From Thermoanaerobaculia bacterium (GTDB lineage Bacteria > Acidobacteriota > Thermoanaerobaculia > UBA5066), in assembly GCA_022071945.1 (NCBI GenBank), contig JAJVIN010000046.1:1-64000 (forward strand): a stretch of DNA of 64,000 nucleotides, in the 5' to 3' direction. The notes beneath the pieces are model-generated. The model was given only the letters and a program-made list of their open reading frames with translations, was not told the origin of the DNA and searched no databases. Shown in pieces: positions 14,206 to 22,780 of the stretch (its first letter is position 1; each line of letters begins with the position of its first letter). The position numbers and the translations under genes were made by a program.

Positions 14206-17055
14206 ATGCATCTTGGTGCTGCCGTTTCCGCCCTCCGCAGCTTCGTCTGGGGCCTGGTGTGCCTGACCTTCTCCGCCACCGCCGCCACGACGATCGTCCC
14301 CGTCGTCCTCGATGTGAACACTGGCTCCGCGTGGTACCGGACGGAGCTGATCGTGACCAATCGGGGTCCGTCCACCGCGGAGCTGGTCTTCCACTACACG
14401 GGTTCCTCCGGAAGCGTGACAGGGGACATCCCGGAGAGCATCGCGGCGGGAAGCCAGACGACGATCCCCGACCTGATCGCGCGGTTGAGAGACCGAGGGA
14501 TTGCCTTCCCGCCGTCATCTCCCGACACCCCTCAGATCGGGACGCTTCTCATTTCGGTCCCCGACTCTCTCGCGGATTTCGTCACGGTCCTGGCGCGCAC
14601 GACGAGCCCCACAACAGCCCCTCACCCAGCCGGAAACGCGGGGCTCGCCTACCTGGGGCTTTCGCGCGCGGAGTGGCCCACGAAGCGCGCCATCGTTCCT
14701 GGGCTCCGAGCCACGGGTTCGGACCGGTCGAACCTCGCCGTCTACAACCCGGCGTCCTCGCCGGTGACCTTGCGGATCACTCTCACGAGCGGCAGCGGAG
14801 ACGGACGCGAGTTCGTTCTCGCCGCGGAGAAGGTGGTCCCGCCGGGAGGCTGGTCGCAGTGGGACCGCGTCTTGACGGCGGCAGGGATGACAAATGGCTG
14901 GGCCACGATCGAGCTCGTTTCAGGAGAGGCATTCGGCTGCTACGGCGTCGTCAACGACAACGGCACCAACGATGGGTCCTTCCTCGAGCCCATCACGGGG
15001 GTCCCGGCGCGTTCGCGGCAGGTCGTGCCCGTCATCGTGGAGACAGACAGCTACTCGACAGAGCTGATCCTGACGAACAGGAGCGCGTCGCCGGCAACCC
15101 TCACCCTCGAGTACAAGGAGTCGCTCTCCCCCGGGGCCGGGAGCGGTGGCAGGGCCTCCCTGACCCTCGCTCCCCGGCAGCAGCGCCTGATCGGCGACGC
15201 TCTGGAGGTCTTGCGAGGCCTCGGCGTCGCGATCGGTGAGGCGGGAAGCGCGAGCTTCGCCGGGACACTCCGGATCACGTCGGACAACGCGGACCCGGCG
15301 GACCTCTTCACGGGCGCGCGCGTCTCCGCCCGGTCCACCGGTCCGGGCTTCTTCGGAGTGTTCCTGCCAGGCTTGACGGACAGCCAGCTGGCCTCGGAGG
15401 AGGCATTCGTCACGGGTCTCAGAAGCGATTCAGGGGTCCGGTCGAACCTCGCCGTGCTCCATGCGGGGGACGCGGCATCGGGGACGTTGACACTCGAGGT
15501 CCAGTTCTTCAACGGAGAAGCTGGGGGAGCCGCGGCGGGTCCCGCGGAAATGATTTCTCTTCCGCCGGGGGGCTGGAAGCAGCTCGACAACCCCCTGCGG
15601 GGCCGGGGAGTCGCAACAGGGTGGGCGAGGATCCGGCGCGTGGCGGGGAGCGCTCCGTGGAGCGCCTACGGCGTTCTCAACGATGGGGCGAATCCCAAGG
15701 AACGGACGGACGACGGGGCCTTCGTCCGGGCTCTGCCGGGAGCACCTCCGGCTTCACGCCTCTCGCCCTCGGACTTCACGTACCTCGGGGCCTTTCGGCT
15801 TCCCGAAACCGGTCCAAGGCCGAATACCTTCGACTACGGCGGCAACGCGATGACCTACCGGACCGGAGGCGACCCGGCGGGCCCCGCCGATGGCTTCCCG
15901 GGCTCCCTCTTCGTTTCCGGGCACGACCGCATGCCTTACGGGGAGCTCCCCGACGGCAGCCGGGTCGCCGAGGTCACCATCCCGGCTCCAGGTCTCTCCC
16001 GAAGCGTCTCGGAGCTCCCCCGGGCGGGCTTCCTCCAGCCCTTCGCCGACGTCACGGGAGGGCTCTTTGCAGGCCTGGACGAAATCCCGCGTCTTGGCCT
16101 CCAGTACCTCGACCGCATGGAGACCGGGCCGAAGCTCCACATCACATGGGGACAGCACTTTCAGCCCGATCCGCCGGCCCCCTCCCACGCCTGGTGTGAC
16201 CCGGCACTTTCTTCCCCGAACCCGAAGGGAGCCTGGTTCCTCGGGGAACAGAACCCCTACGCCGTGAACGGGTATCTCCTGGAGATTCCGGCCTTCTGGG
16301 CGGATCGCCACGTGGGGGGACGGGTCCTCGGGACGGGACGCTACCGAGACGGCGGCTGGTCGGGCATGGGTCCCGCTCTCTTCGCCTACAAGCCCTGGAT
16401 GGACGCCGCGGGAACGCCGCCTCCCGCCAGGGCCAGGCTTTCCGAGATTCCGCTGCTCCAGTACGCGACGTCCACGGAGACGGACCGGATCGTCCGCTGC
16501 CTTTCGGGCTACCAGCATGCCGATGCGTGGGAAGGCGGAGCCTTCGTCACGACAGCTTCGGGGAAGTCCGCCCTCATCTTCGCGGGCACGAAATCGATCG
16601 GAGCCAAGTACTGGTACGGATACCTCAACCCCGCCGGAGCAGAGCTTCCGTGCGTGGATCAGTCGTTCGTCGGACAGTTCGACGTCTGCCGTCTTGCTGA
16701 CGGGACTCCCTGCCCGGCCGCGGACCTCGTCGAATGCGCGGGCCACACATCCAGCCGAGGGTGGTGGAGCACGCGCGCCGTTGGCCGGTTGATCTTCTAC
16801 GACCCGGCGGACCTCGGGCGGGTCGCGGAGGGCACCCTCGCGCCGCACGAACCCCAGCCGTACGCCCTTCTCGACATCGACGACCGTCTCTTCCTCAACC
16901 CGTCCGGGGTGGAGGAGGACGAGATCGGTCGAGGAGTCCAGCGCCGGTACAGGCTCGGAGACGTCGCCTTCGACCGCGTCAACGGATTGCTCTACATCCT
17001 GGAACTCTTTGCCGACGGCCCTCGTCCCGTCGTGCACGTCTTTCAAATTCGCTGA
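14206..17055 (+). CDS. Secreted protein with two shared modules and a C-terminal propeller-like region
   Basis: The protein has 949 residues with a signal peptide (WGLVCLTFSATA). Two tandem copies of the shared module occupy about residues 25-260 and 270-515: TELIVTNRGP, then SNLAVYNPASS and VVNDNGTNDGS; again TELILTNRSAS, then SNLAVLHAG and VLNDG. The remaining ~430 residues (from SDFTYLGAFRLPE) have Trp/Tyr-rich repeated strands like a beta-propeller, with a few Cys pairs, and match no family I can name. The ATG at 14206 follows AGGAGG by six bases; a GTG at 14188 lies upstream of that site and is rejected. The next gene starts two bases after this stop. Confidence 0.75.
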   Translation: MHLGAAVSALRSFVWGLVCLTFSATAATTIVPVVLDVNTGSAWYRTELIVTNRGPSTAELVFHYTGSSGSVTGDIPESIAAGSQTTIPDLIARLRDRGIAFPPSSPDTPQIGTLLISVPDSLADFVTVLARTTSPTTAPHPAGNAGLAYLGLSRAEWPTKRAIVPGLRATGSDRSNLAVYNPASSPVTLRITLTSGSGDGREFVLAAEKVVPPGGWSQWDRVLTAAGMTNGWATIELVSGEAFGCYGVVNDNGTNDGSFLEPITGVPARSRQVVPVIVETDSYSTELILTNRSASPATLTLEYKESLSPGAGSGGRASLTLAPRQQRLIGDALEVLRGLGVAIGEAGSASFAGTLRITSDNADPADLFTGARVSARSTGPGFFGVFLPGLTDSQLASEEAFVTGLRSDSGVRSNLAVLHAGDAASGTLTLEVQFFNGEAGGAAAGPAEMISLPPGGWKQLDNPLRGRGVATGWARIRRVAGSAPWSAYGVLNDGANPKERTDDGAFVRALPGAPPASRLSPSDFTYLGAFRLPETGPRPNTFDYGGNAMTYRTGGDPAGPADGFPGSLFVSGHDRMPYGELPDGSRVAEVTIPAPGLSRSVSELPRAGFLQPFADVTGGLFAGLDEIPRLGLQYLDRMETGPKLHITWGQHFQPDPPAPSHAWCDPALSSPNPKGAWFLGEQNPYAVNGYLLEIPAFWADRHVGGRVLGTGRYRDGGWSGMGPALFAYKPWMDAAGTPPPARARLSEIPLLQYATSTETDRIVRCLSGYQHADAWEGGAFVTTASGKSALIFAGTKSIGAKYWYGYLNPAGAELPCVDQSFVGQFDVCRLADGTPCPAADLVECAGHTSSRGWWSTRAVGRLIFYDPADLGRVAEGTLAPHEPQPYALLDIDDRLFLNPSGVEEDEIGRGVQRRYRLGDVAFDRVNGLLYILELFADGPRPVVHVFQIR

Positions 17056-17057
17056 GA

Positions 17058-18869
17058 ATGTCGAGCGTGAAGGCCCTCCTCCTGACTCAGTGCCTGCAGA
17101 ACGACTTCATCCGTCTCCTTGATGAAGGAGAGCCCCTGCCGAACCTGGTTCACGTCGGGGCTCTCGAATCCGACAGGCTCTCTGGGAAAAACGGCGCTCT
17201 CTCCGGCTTTCTGAAGAGGACGCACGCCACGCCCGCGGAAGAGCTCGGCATCGTCCACATCGTCGACCGGCACGATCCGGCAAGGCACGGAGCTCACCTC
17301 GAGCGATTCCGGCCGCACTGCATCTCGGGAACGCCGGGGGCGGACCTCGTCGCCCCGCTTCCGGAACTCGTTGCGTGCCGGAGGGGAACCCCGCTCGTCG
17401 AAGGCGGCGATCTGAGCGATGCGGAGGATTCGGACCTCGGCTCCGTCCTGAGGGCCCTTTCGGGAGGAGATCTCTCCTCTCTCCGCGTCGGCGTCATCGG
17501 AGTCTGGACGAACGTCAAGGTCATGTTCCTCCTCTACGACCTCGCGACGCGGCTGGGCGCGCGTCACCTCGCGACCTGCTCCGCTCTGACGGCCTCCCGG
17601 TCGATGCGCGGCCACTTCGCCGCTCTGGACGAGATCCGCGACGTTCTGGGCGTCACCGTGTTCCATTCCCCTGGCGAGTTCCTGGACTGGCTGGGTGTGA
17701 GCACCAGCGGGACGGGGGTAACGGAAGATGAAGAGCGGCAGGCGCTGGTTTCCGCCCTGTCGAGCGAGGGGACGAGCCTGAGTCCCCTGGGAGGCGGCTT
17801 TTCCGGTTCCCAGGTCTTTCTCGCGCGCGACGGAGACGGGGCAGCCTCGGTCTTGAAGGTGGGCCGGCGCGGAGAGATCGCGTGCGAGCGGTTTGGAAAC
17901 GAGCGCATCCGGCGGATCCTGGGAGACGGAGTTCCGGCGCTTCTCGGGTACCGGGAAGGTGGAACTCTGGCCGCGATGCGGATGGAGCTCGCGGACAGTC
18001 ATGACCCTTCCGCCGCGCGTCCCGCCACTTTCAAGAAGCTCTTCGAGTCGGACCCTTCGGAGGACGCCACCGCGGTTCTCGAGGGCGCGCTCCAGAGCGC
18101 TCTGGGGTCTCTCCTGGGACGCTTCTACCACACGGCCGAGAAGGACAACGCCGACCTCCTCGAGGCCTACGGATTCACGGACGCCCACGGCCGGCCCCGA
18201 TGGGCGGATTCGGTCGTGGCGAAGGCCGAGGCCATCGCCACCACGTCCGGTTTTTCTGGCTCTGAGGCCTTCCTCGAGGGGCAGCCGTTCTCGGGCCCGT
18301 TCATGAGCCCCCGGGAGTTCTACCAAGGCTGGCTGCCCGGGCAGTCCCGGCGTGAGGAAGTCTACTCATCGGTCGTTCACGCGGACCTCAATCTCGCCAA
18401 CATCCTGGTCTCGCGGCGGCGGCAGGACGGGGGTCTCTTCCGCACCTGGGTGATCGACTTCGCCCGGCTGGCCCGGTTTCCGAACCTGACCGACTTCGCG
18501 AAGGTGGAAAACGACCTGACCTACATTCTCCTGAGGCTCGAAGACGAAAAGGCCGCCTCACGCGCGTTCGCCATTCAGGAGGCCCGGCTGTCGTCCACGA
18601 CTCTCATGCCCCAGCGTCTCGAGTCCCTGGCGGAGACGCCACTCGAGAAGCGCTACATCCGGCTCCTTCTCGCGCTTCGCCGGCTCGCCGCGGAGGTCGA
18701 CCCGCGCGGAGCAAAAGCGATGGCGACCTACCGGGTGGCGCTACTTCGCTATGCCGCTCACACACTCGGGTTTGACGAGCCGTCCCTTCCGCAGCTGCGT
18801 CTCGCTCTCGCGGGGGTCGCGCGACTCGCGGCCCTGGTCGCGGAGGAAACACCCGCGGCGAGAACCTGA
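17058..18869 (+). CDS. Catalytically degenerate isochorismatase-like domain fused to an aminoglycoside-phosphotransferase-like kinase
   Basis: The protein has 603 residues, appears cytoplasmic, and starts two bases after the preceding stop. Residues 1-215 align by eye with the isochorismatase-like cysteine-hydrolase fold, but all three catalytic positions seem lost. LLTQCLQNDF replaces the D-x-Q-x-D-F segment, no equivalent Lys is visible, and GVWTNVKV carries Lys154 where T-x-x-C has its nucleophile. Residues 240-600 resemble APH/choline kinases: glycine-rich GGGFSGSQVFLAR, LKVG with a candidate ATP-binding Lys, VHADLNLANIL with Asp443 as catalytic base and Asn448, and VIDFAR with metal-binding Asp467. 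So the kinase half keeps its key residues while the hydrolase half looks like a binding domain. The substrate is unknown. Confidence 0.75.
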   Translation: MSSVKALLLTQCLQNDFIRLLDEGEPLPNLVHVGALESDRLSGKNGALSGFLKRTHATPAEELGIVHIVDRHDPARHGAHLERFRPHCISGTPGADLVAPLPELVACRRGTPLVEGGDLSDAEDSDLGSVLRALSGGDLSSLRVGVIGVWTNVKVMFLLYDLATRLGARHLATCSALTASRSMRGHFAALDEIRDVLGVTVFHSPGEFLDWLGVSTSGTGVTEDEERQALVSALSSEGTSLSPLGGGFSGSQVFLARDGDGAASVLKVGRRGEIACERFGNERIRRILGDGVPALLGYREGGTLAAMRMELADSHDPSAARPATFKKLFESDPSEDATAVLEGALQSALGSLLGRFYHTAEKDNADLLEAYGFTDAHGRPRWADSVVAKAEAIATTSGFSGSEAFLEGQPFSGPFMSPREFYQGWLPGQSRREEVYSSVVHADLNLANILVSRRRQDGGLFRTWVIDFARLARFPNLTDFAKVENDLTYILLRLEDEKAASRAFAIQEARLSSTTLMPQRLESLAETPLEKRYIRLLLALRRLAAEVDPRGAKAMATYRVALLRYAAHTLGFDEPSLPQLRLALAGVARLAALVAEETPAART

Positions 18870-18982
18870 ACGCGTGGACCCCTCGAGGCATCCAGCGCAG
18901 CCACTGGTGGATCGACAGCTGACTCCGGGATAATTCCAGGTTCCGCCGCGTGAATCGGCGAATCGAAGGGAGAACAGGACCG

Positions 18983-19156
18983 ATGGCCGAGGATCTGAAG
19001 ACCGCCACGAACTGGGCGAAGGACCTCAACGTGCCGGAGAAGAAGCTGAAGGAAGCGATCAAGGCTCAGGACATCAAGCCTGACTCCAAGAAGGGCGCCT
19101 GCGCCTACTACTCGAAGGCCACGATCGACAAGGCCGTCAAGGCCATCGCCAAGTAG
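18983..19156 (+). CDS. Small basic helical protein (57 aa)
   Basis: The ATG at 18983 opens a 57-codon frame, MAEDLKTATNWAKDLNVPEK followed by a Lys-rich stretch with a KKGACAYYSKATIDKA end. It reads as three or four short helices, plausibly a minimal helix-turn-helix fold, and the codon use matches neighbours. The gene stands alone between a plus-strand operon and a convergent epimerase gene. Weak GGGAGAA/AGGA sequences precede the start. I do not recognise a named family; DNA binding is inferred only from charge and helix pattern. Confidence 0.6.
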   Translation: MAEDLKTATNWAKDLNVPEKKLKEAIKAQDIKPDSKKGACAYYSKATIDKAVKAIAK

Positions 19157-19240
19157 CCGGCGCCTTCCGGGATCGGGCCCGCAAGCAACCGGCGGAGGCC
19201 ACCCAAGGGAGTCAGGCCCCGCCGGTGGAAGCGTGCCAGG

Positions 19241-20230
19241 CTATTCGAGGTATCCGTTCGAGAGAAGCCAGCGATACGAGTCCTCGACCATTTCCCTGAG
19301 GGGGAAGGCGCGGTAGCCGAGCTCGTCTCGCGCCCGGGTCGAGCCCACTCGCGGATGTGAGGTGACCGCCAGCACGCCCTCGGGTGTGACATCCGGTTCC
19401 TTGCCGGTGACAGTGGACACGAGCGCCTTCCCCCGGGCCACGGCACGCAGGACGAACGCGGGCAGAGTCCCCGTGGGAGGCTTTCGCCCGCAGAGCTCGC
19501 TCACGGCCCGCACGACATCGAGAAACGTCGCCTCCGTTCCGCTCAGCAGGTAGGCCTCGCCACGCCGTCCTCTCTCCGCCGCGACGATGTGGGCCCTGGC
19601 GACCTCGGGCGCGAAGGCGAAAACACCCGACCCGGGCGGGACTCCGGGGAGCTTGCCCGTGTGCACGAGCTTGATCAGCTGGGCCCAGCTGGTCGTGTCG
19701 TAGCGGCCCATGATGTGAGGGGGCTGGACCACGACGACGGGCAGTCCGTCCGCGCCGGCTCTCCGGACGAGCTCCTCGGCCTCCCACTTCGAGCGGTCGT
19801 ACCCGACCCAGGACTGGTTCCCGAGCCTCGGGCTCGACTCGGTGATGGGCCCCGTCTGCAGGTGCAGGCCGTAGACCGACCAGGTCGACGTGTGAACGAA
19901 GACTCCGGCCGTCTTCCTCCGGGCGGCCTCCAGGACGGCCCGGGTCCCTTCCACGTTGTCGCGCCACTGTTCCGCGTCGCGCCGTGACCAGAAGGACGTG
20001 TTCGCCGCGACGTGGAAGACGGCGTCGACGCCATCTGGCATCGCGTCCACAACCGAGCCGGGATCATCCAGCTGGCCCACCCTGAGAGAAACACCGAGCT
20101 CCGACAGGGTCCTCACGTCGGACGAGGCGCGGTGAAGAGCGGTGACCCGCCACCCGGCGGCCACCAGTTGCTCGACGAGGTGCCGTCCCAGAAACCCGGT
20201 TCCGCCCGTGACGAAGGCTCTTCGGCTCAT
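19241..20230 (-). CDS. NAD(P)-dependent epimerase/dehydratase-like (extended SDR) protein
   Basis: The 329-residue protein starts MSRRAFVTGGTGFLGRHLVE, the TGxxGFLG dinucleotide-binding loop of extended SDRs. Thr/Ser-rich HTSTWSVYG gives the active-site strand, and YDRSK is the catalytic YxxxK. The C-terminus ends in the substrate lobe (FPLREMVEDSYRWL), as in 3-beta-HSD/epimerase relatives. The open frame extends upstream to 21343 antisense to the cytochrome synthetase, but homology begins at the ATG at 20230. It is divergent from ResB-CcsA and convergent with the small basic gene. The substrate is unknown; sugar nucleotide and sterol or flavonoid-like substrates both occur in the family. Confidence 0.85.
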   Translation of the reverse strand: MSRRAFVTGGTGFLGRHLVEQLVAAGWRVTALHRASSDVRTLSELGVSLRVGQLDDPGSVVDAMPDGVDAVFHVAANTSFWSRRDAEQWRDNVEGTRAVLEAARRKTAGVFVHTSTWSVYGLHLQTGPITESSPRLGNQSWVGYDRSKWEAEELVRRAGADGLPVVVVQPPHIMGRYDTTSWAQLIKLVHTGKLPGVPPGSGVFAFAPEVARAHIVAAERGRRGEAYLLSGTEATFLDVVRAVSELCGRKPPTGTLPAFVLRAVARGKALVSTVTGKEPDVTPEGVLAVTSHPRVGSTRARDELGYRAFPLREMVEDSYRWLLSNGYLE

Positions 20231-20305
20231 GAAGAAGGAGGATACGGCTGAAGGGAGGCTATCCTCCGTTCTCCGCGTCCAGGAGACGCGGTTCTGGAGA
20301 TCTCG

Positions 20306-22591
20306 ATGCGGAAACTCATCTCGACCCTCGCCTCCATGAAGGTCACCGTCGTCCTCATCATCCTGATCGGCTTCGTCCTGGCGGCCGGAACGATCGTGGA
20401 ATCCCGCCGAGGGACGGAAGCGGCCCGGGCCGTCTACTACGCCCCCTGGTTCTACGCCCTTCAGGGATTCTTTGCCGTCAACATCACCTGCGCCCTCATT
20501 CAGCGTTGGCCACGCAACCGCTTTCGGATCGGCTTCGCGGTGACTCACCTTTCGATGATCGTCATTCTCGCGGGCGCCCTCATCACCGATCTCTACAAAC
20601 TCGAAGGGCAGATGCCCATCGAGGAGGGCCAGCAATCGAACTTCATCCACCGGGACGGCGATGGGCAGACGCCTCCCATCACGCTCCCCTTCTCGATTCA
20701 CCTCCAGGCATTCGAGATGGACCTCTATCCCGGCACGGGACGTCCGGCCATGTACCGGAGCCGGGTCGAGGTGGTCGAGCCTTCTGGCGGGGGGCGAAAG
20801 CCCGCCGTGATCGAGATGAACAAACCCCTCTCGCACGGGGGCTACAGCTTCTTTCAAAGCAGCTACCAGATCGCCGAGGGAAGAAGGATGACGATCCTGT
20901 CGGTCTCGAAAGATCCTGGACAGCCGATCGTCTTTCTCGGGTACGTTCTGCTCGTCGGCGGGATGATCATCGTCTTTGCCACCCGGCTCGTGCAGTTCCG
21001 CCAGGCCGCCCAGGCTGGCGCCTCGGCCGTCCTCGTCGCTGCCCTGCTGGGGACCTCGCCCGACCTCTCGGCCGCTGGCGGAGCCCAGGCGCCCTCGAAG
21101 GCCACGCTGGAGAGCCTCCGCTCCTTGCCGGTCCAGCACGACGGCCGGACGATGCCCCTCGACACGCAGGCCCGCGAGGCTGTCCGGACCGTCACGGGCC
21201 GTTCCTCCTGGGGATCTCACGATCCGGTGGCCCTGGTGGCCGGCTGGATGTTCGACCCGGAACACTGGCAAAACGAACCCCTGGTGAAGGTCGGCGGGAG
21301 CCGCGTGGCGGCGGCCATCGGCCTGAAGACCGAAAAGAGCCATGCGAGCCTCGCGGAGATCCTGTCTTCACCCGGTCTTCAGCGTGCGGTTCAGGCGGCT
21401 CACATCCGGCAGGATCGGGAACAGAAACCCGGTCCTCTCGACAGGGACCTCCTGAAGCTCGAGGACCGGCTCTCGACGCTCTATCAGTACTTCAAGAAGG
21501 TGGCGGTGCACCCGATTCCGTCACCCGACCCCAAGGGGAGCTGGGAATCCGCGGCGAACGTGGGGACGCCCGAGGCGCTGGCCGCCATCGCCAGCCAGAT
21601 CCGCGCCAGCTCGCCTCCCGCTCATTATCCGAGCGAGGCCGAGATCGTCCGGGAGATCAGGTACAACGCCGTGAGGCCGACCCGGATCGCCTGGCTCCTC
21701 CTGTTGCCCGCCGCGATCGTGGCGATCCTGAACGTCAACCGGGACACCAGGCCTCTCCGGATTCTCGGCGGAGCTCTTCTCGTGGCGGGTTTCGCCACGA
21801 TGACCTGGGGACTGGCCACGAGATGGCAGATCGCCGGGCGGATCCCGGCCTCTGACATGTACGAGTCGATGCTGTTTCTGGGCTGGGGTGTCGGGCTCTT
21901 CAGCATCATCGCGCTTCTCCTCCGTCAGAAGCTCCTGATCGCCAACGCCGCGGGAATGGGCGCGCTGGCCATGATGCTGACGGACCTTCTCCCGATGGAT
22001 CCGTTCATCCACCCGATGGCGCCGGTCCTTTCCGGAACCCCGTGGCTTGCCATTCACGTCCCGATCATCGTGGTGAGCTACTCGGTTCTGGCGATGGCGA
22101 CGGGCCTCGCGCACCTCATTGTCGGGGTCGAGATCTGGGCTCCCGCGCGGCGTGATCTCGCGGCGCGCTGGAGCGAGCTCCTCTACTGGTACCTCCATGT
22201 CGGGTCGATCCTCTTGATCGCCGGGATCCTGACCGGCTCGATCTGGGCCGCCTCTTCTTGGGGACGGTACTGGGGCTGGGACCCGAAGGAAGTCTGGTCC
22301 CTGATCGCCTTCCTGGCGTACATGGCGATCCTCCACGCCCGGATCGATGACCAGATGCGCGACTTCGGCGTGGCGGCCGCGTCGATCGCGGCCTTCTCGA
22401 CGATTCTGATGACGTACCTCGGGGTCAACTTCGTCCTGTCGGCCGGCCTCCACTCCTACGGCTTCGGGGCCTCGAACCTTGGCCTCCTCTTGGCCGGGTT
22501 CGCCGTCCTCGAGATCGCGTTCCTCTTCGCGGGGTGGGATGCCTACCGGCGGCGGCTGGCCCTGGAGGATGCGGAAGCCGCGACGGCCTGA
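20306..22591 (+). CDS. ResB-CcsA fusion, System II cytochrome c synthetase
   Basis: The 761-residue membrane protein joins the two subunits of System II cytochrome c biogenesis. The N-terminal ~235 residues are ResB-like: paired helices at 10-30 and 75-95, a soluble loop, then a third helix near 215-235. After a long exported loop (about 250-450) comes the CcsA part, with many helices and the heme-handling motif WGRYWGWDPKEVW near 650. It exports heme and attaches it covalently to CxxCH motifs of exported apocytochromes. In this window the clients would be the octaheme protein at 26441-30055 and the heme-binding kinase at 32216-33715. The family is well known as a natural fusion. Confidence 0.92.
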   Translation: MRKLISTLASMKVTVVLIILIGFVLAAGTIVESRRGTEAARAVYYAPWFYALQGFFAVNITCALIQRWPRNRFRIGFAVTHLSMIVILAGALITDLYKLEGQMPIEEGQQSNFIHRDGDGQTPPITLPFSIHLQAFEMDLYPGTGRPAMYRSRVEVVEPSGGGRKPAVIEMNKPLSHGGYSFFQSSYQIAEGRRMTILSVSKDPGQPIVFLGYVLLVGGMIIVFATRLVQFRQAAQAGASAVLVAALLGTSPDLSAAGGAQAPSKATLESLRSLPVQHDGRTMPLDTQAREAVRTVTGRSSWGSHDPVALVAGWMFDPEHWQNEPLVKVGGSRVAAAIGLKTEKSHASLAEILSSPGLQRAVQAAHIRQDREQKPGPLDRDLLKLEDRLSTLYQYFKKVAVHPIPSPDPKGSWESAANVGTPEALAAIASQIRASSPPAHYPSEAEIVREIRYNAVRPTRIAWLLLLPAAIVAILNVNRDTRPLRILGGALLVAGFATMTWGLATRWQIAGRIPASDMYESMLFLGWGVGLFSIIALLLRQKLLIANAAGMGALAMMLTDLLPMDPFIHPMAPVLSGTPWLAIHVPIIVVSYSVLAMATGLAHLIVGVEIWAPARRDLAARWSELLYWYLHVGSILLIAGILTGSIWAASSWGRYWGWDPKEVWSLIAFLAYMAILHARIDDQMRDFGVAAASIAAFSTILMTYLGVNFVLSAGLHSYGFGASNLGLLLAGFAVLEIAFLFAGWDAYRRRLALEDAEAATA

Positions 22592-22780
22592 CGCCGCCTC
22601 GCCTCGAGATTCGCCGGTCTCGCGCTGACCTCGACGGCGGCGCACGAGCACAACGAACGGGCGGATACCCTTCGAGTCGCAAGGGGCCTTGCGGGGTTTG
22701 GGCGAGAGATGTCCGCTGGTTCCTCCTCCGGAGATCGGTGCTAAATTTAGAAGTTTTCCCAATTGTCGGAGGGAAGACAC

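Noticed and set aside
20231-21343. A 700-residue version of the epimerase-like protein
   Set aside because: The extension is antisense to the ResB-CcsA coding sequence and has no protein-like domain pattern.
22741-22750. CTAAATTTAG palindrome in an AT-rich patch before the NHL gene
   Set aside because: Ten bases of symmetry is weak evidence. It may be part of a promoter but no matching -35 box is clear.
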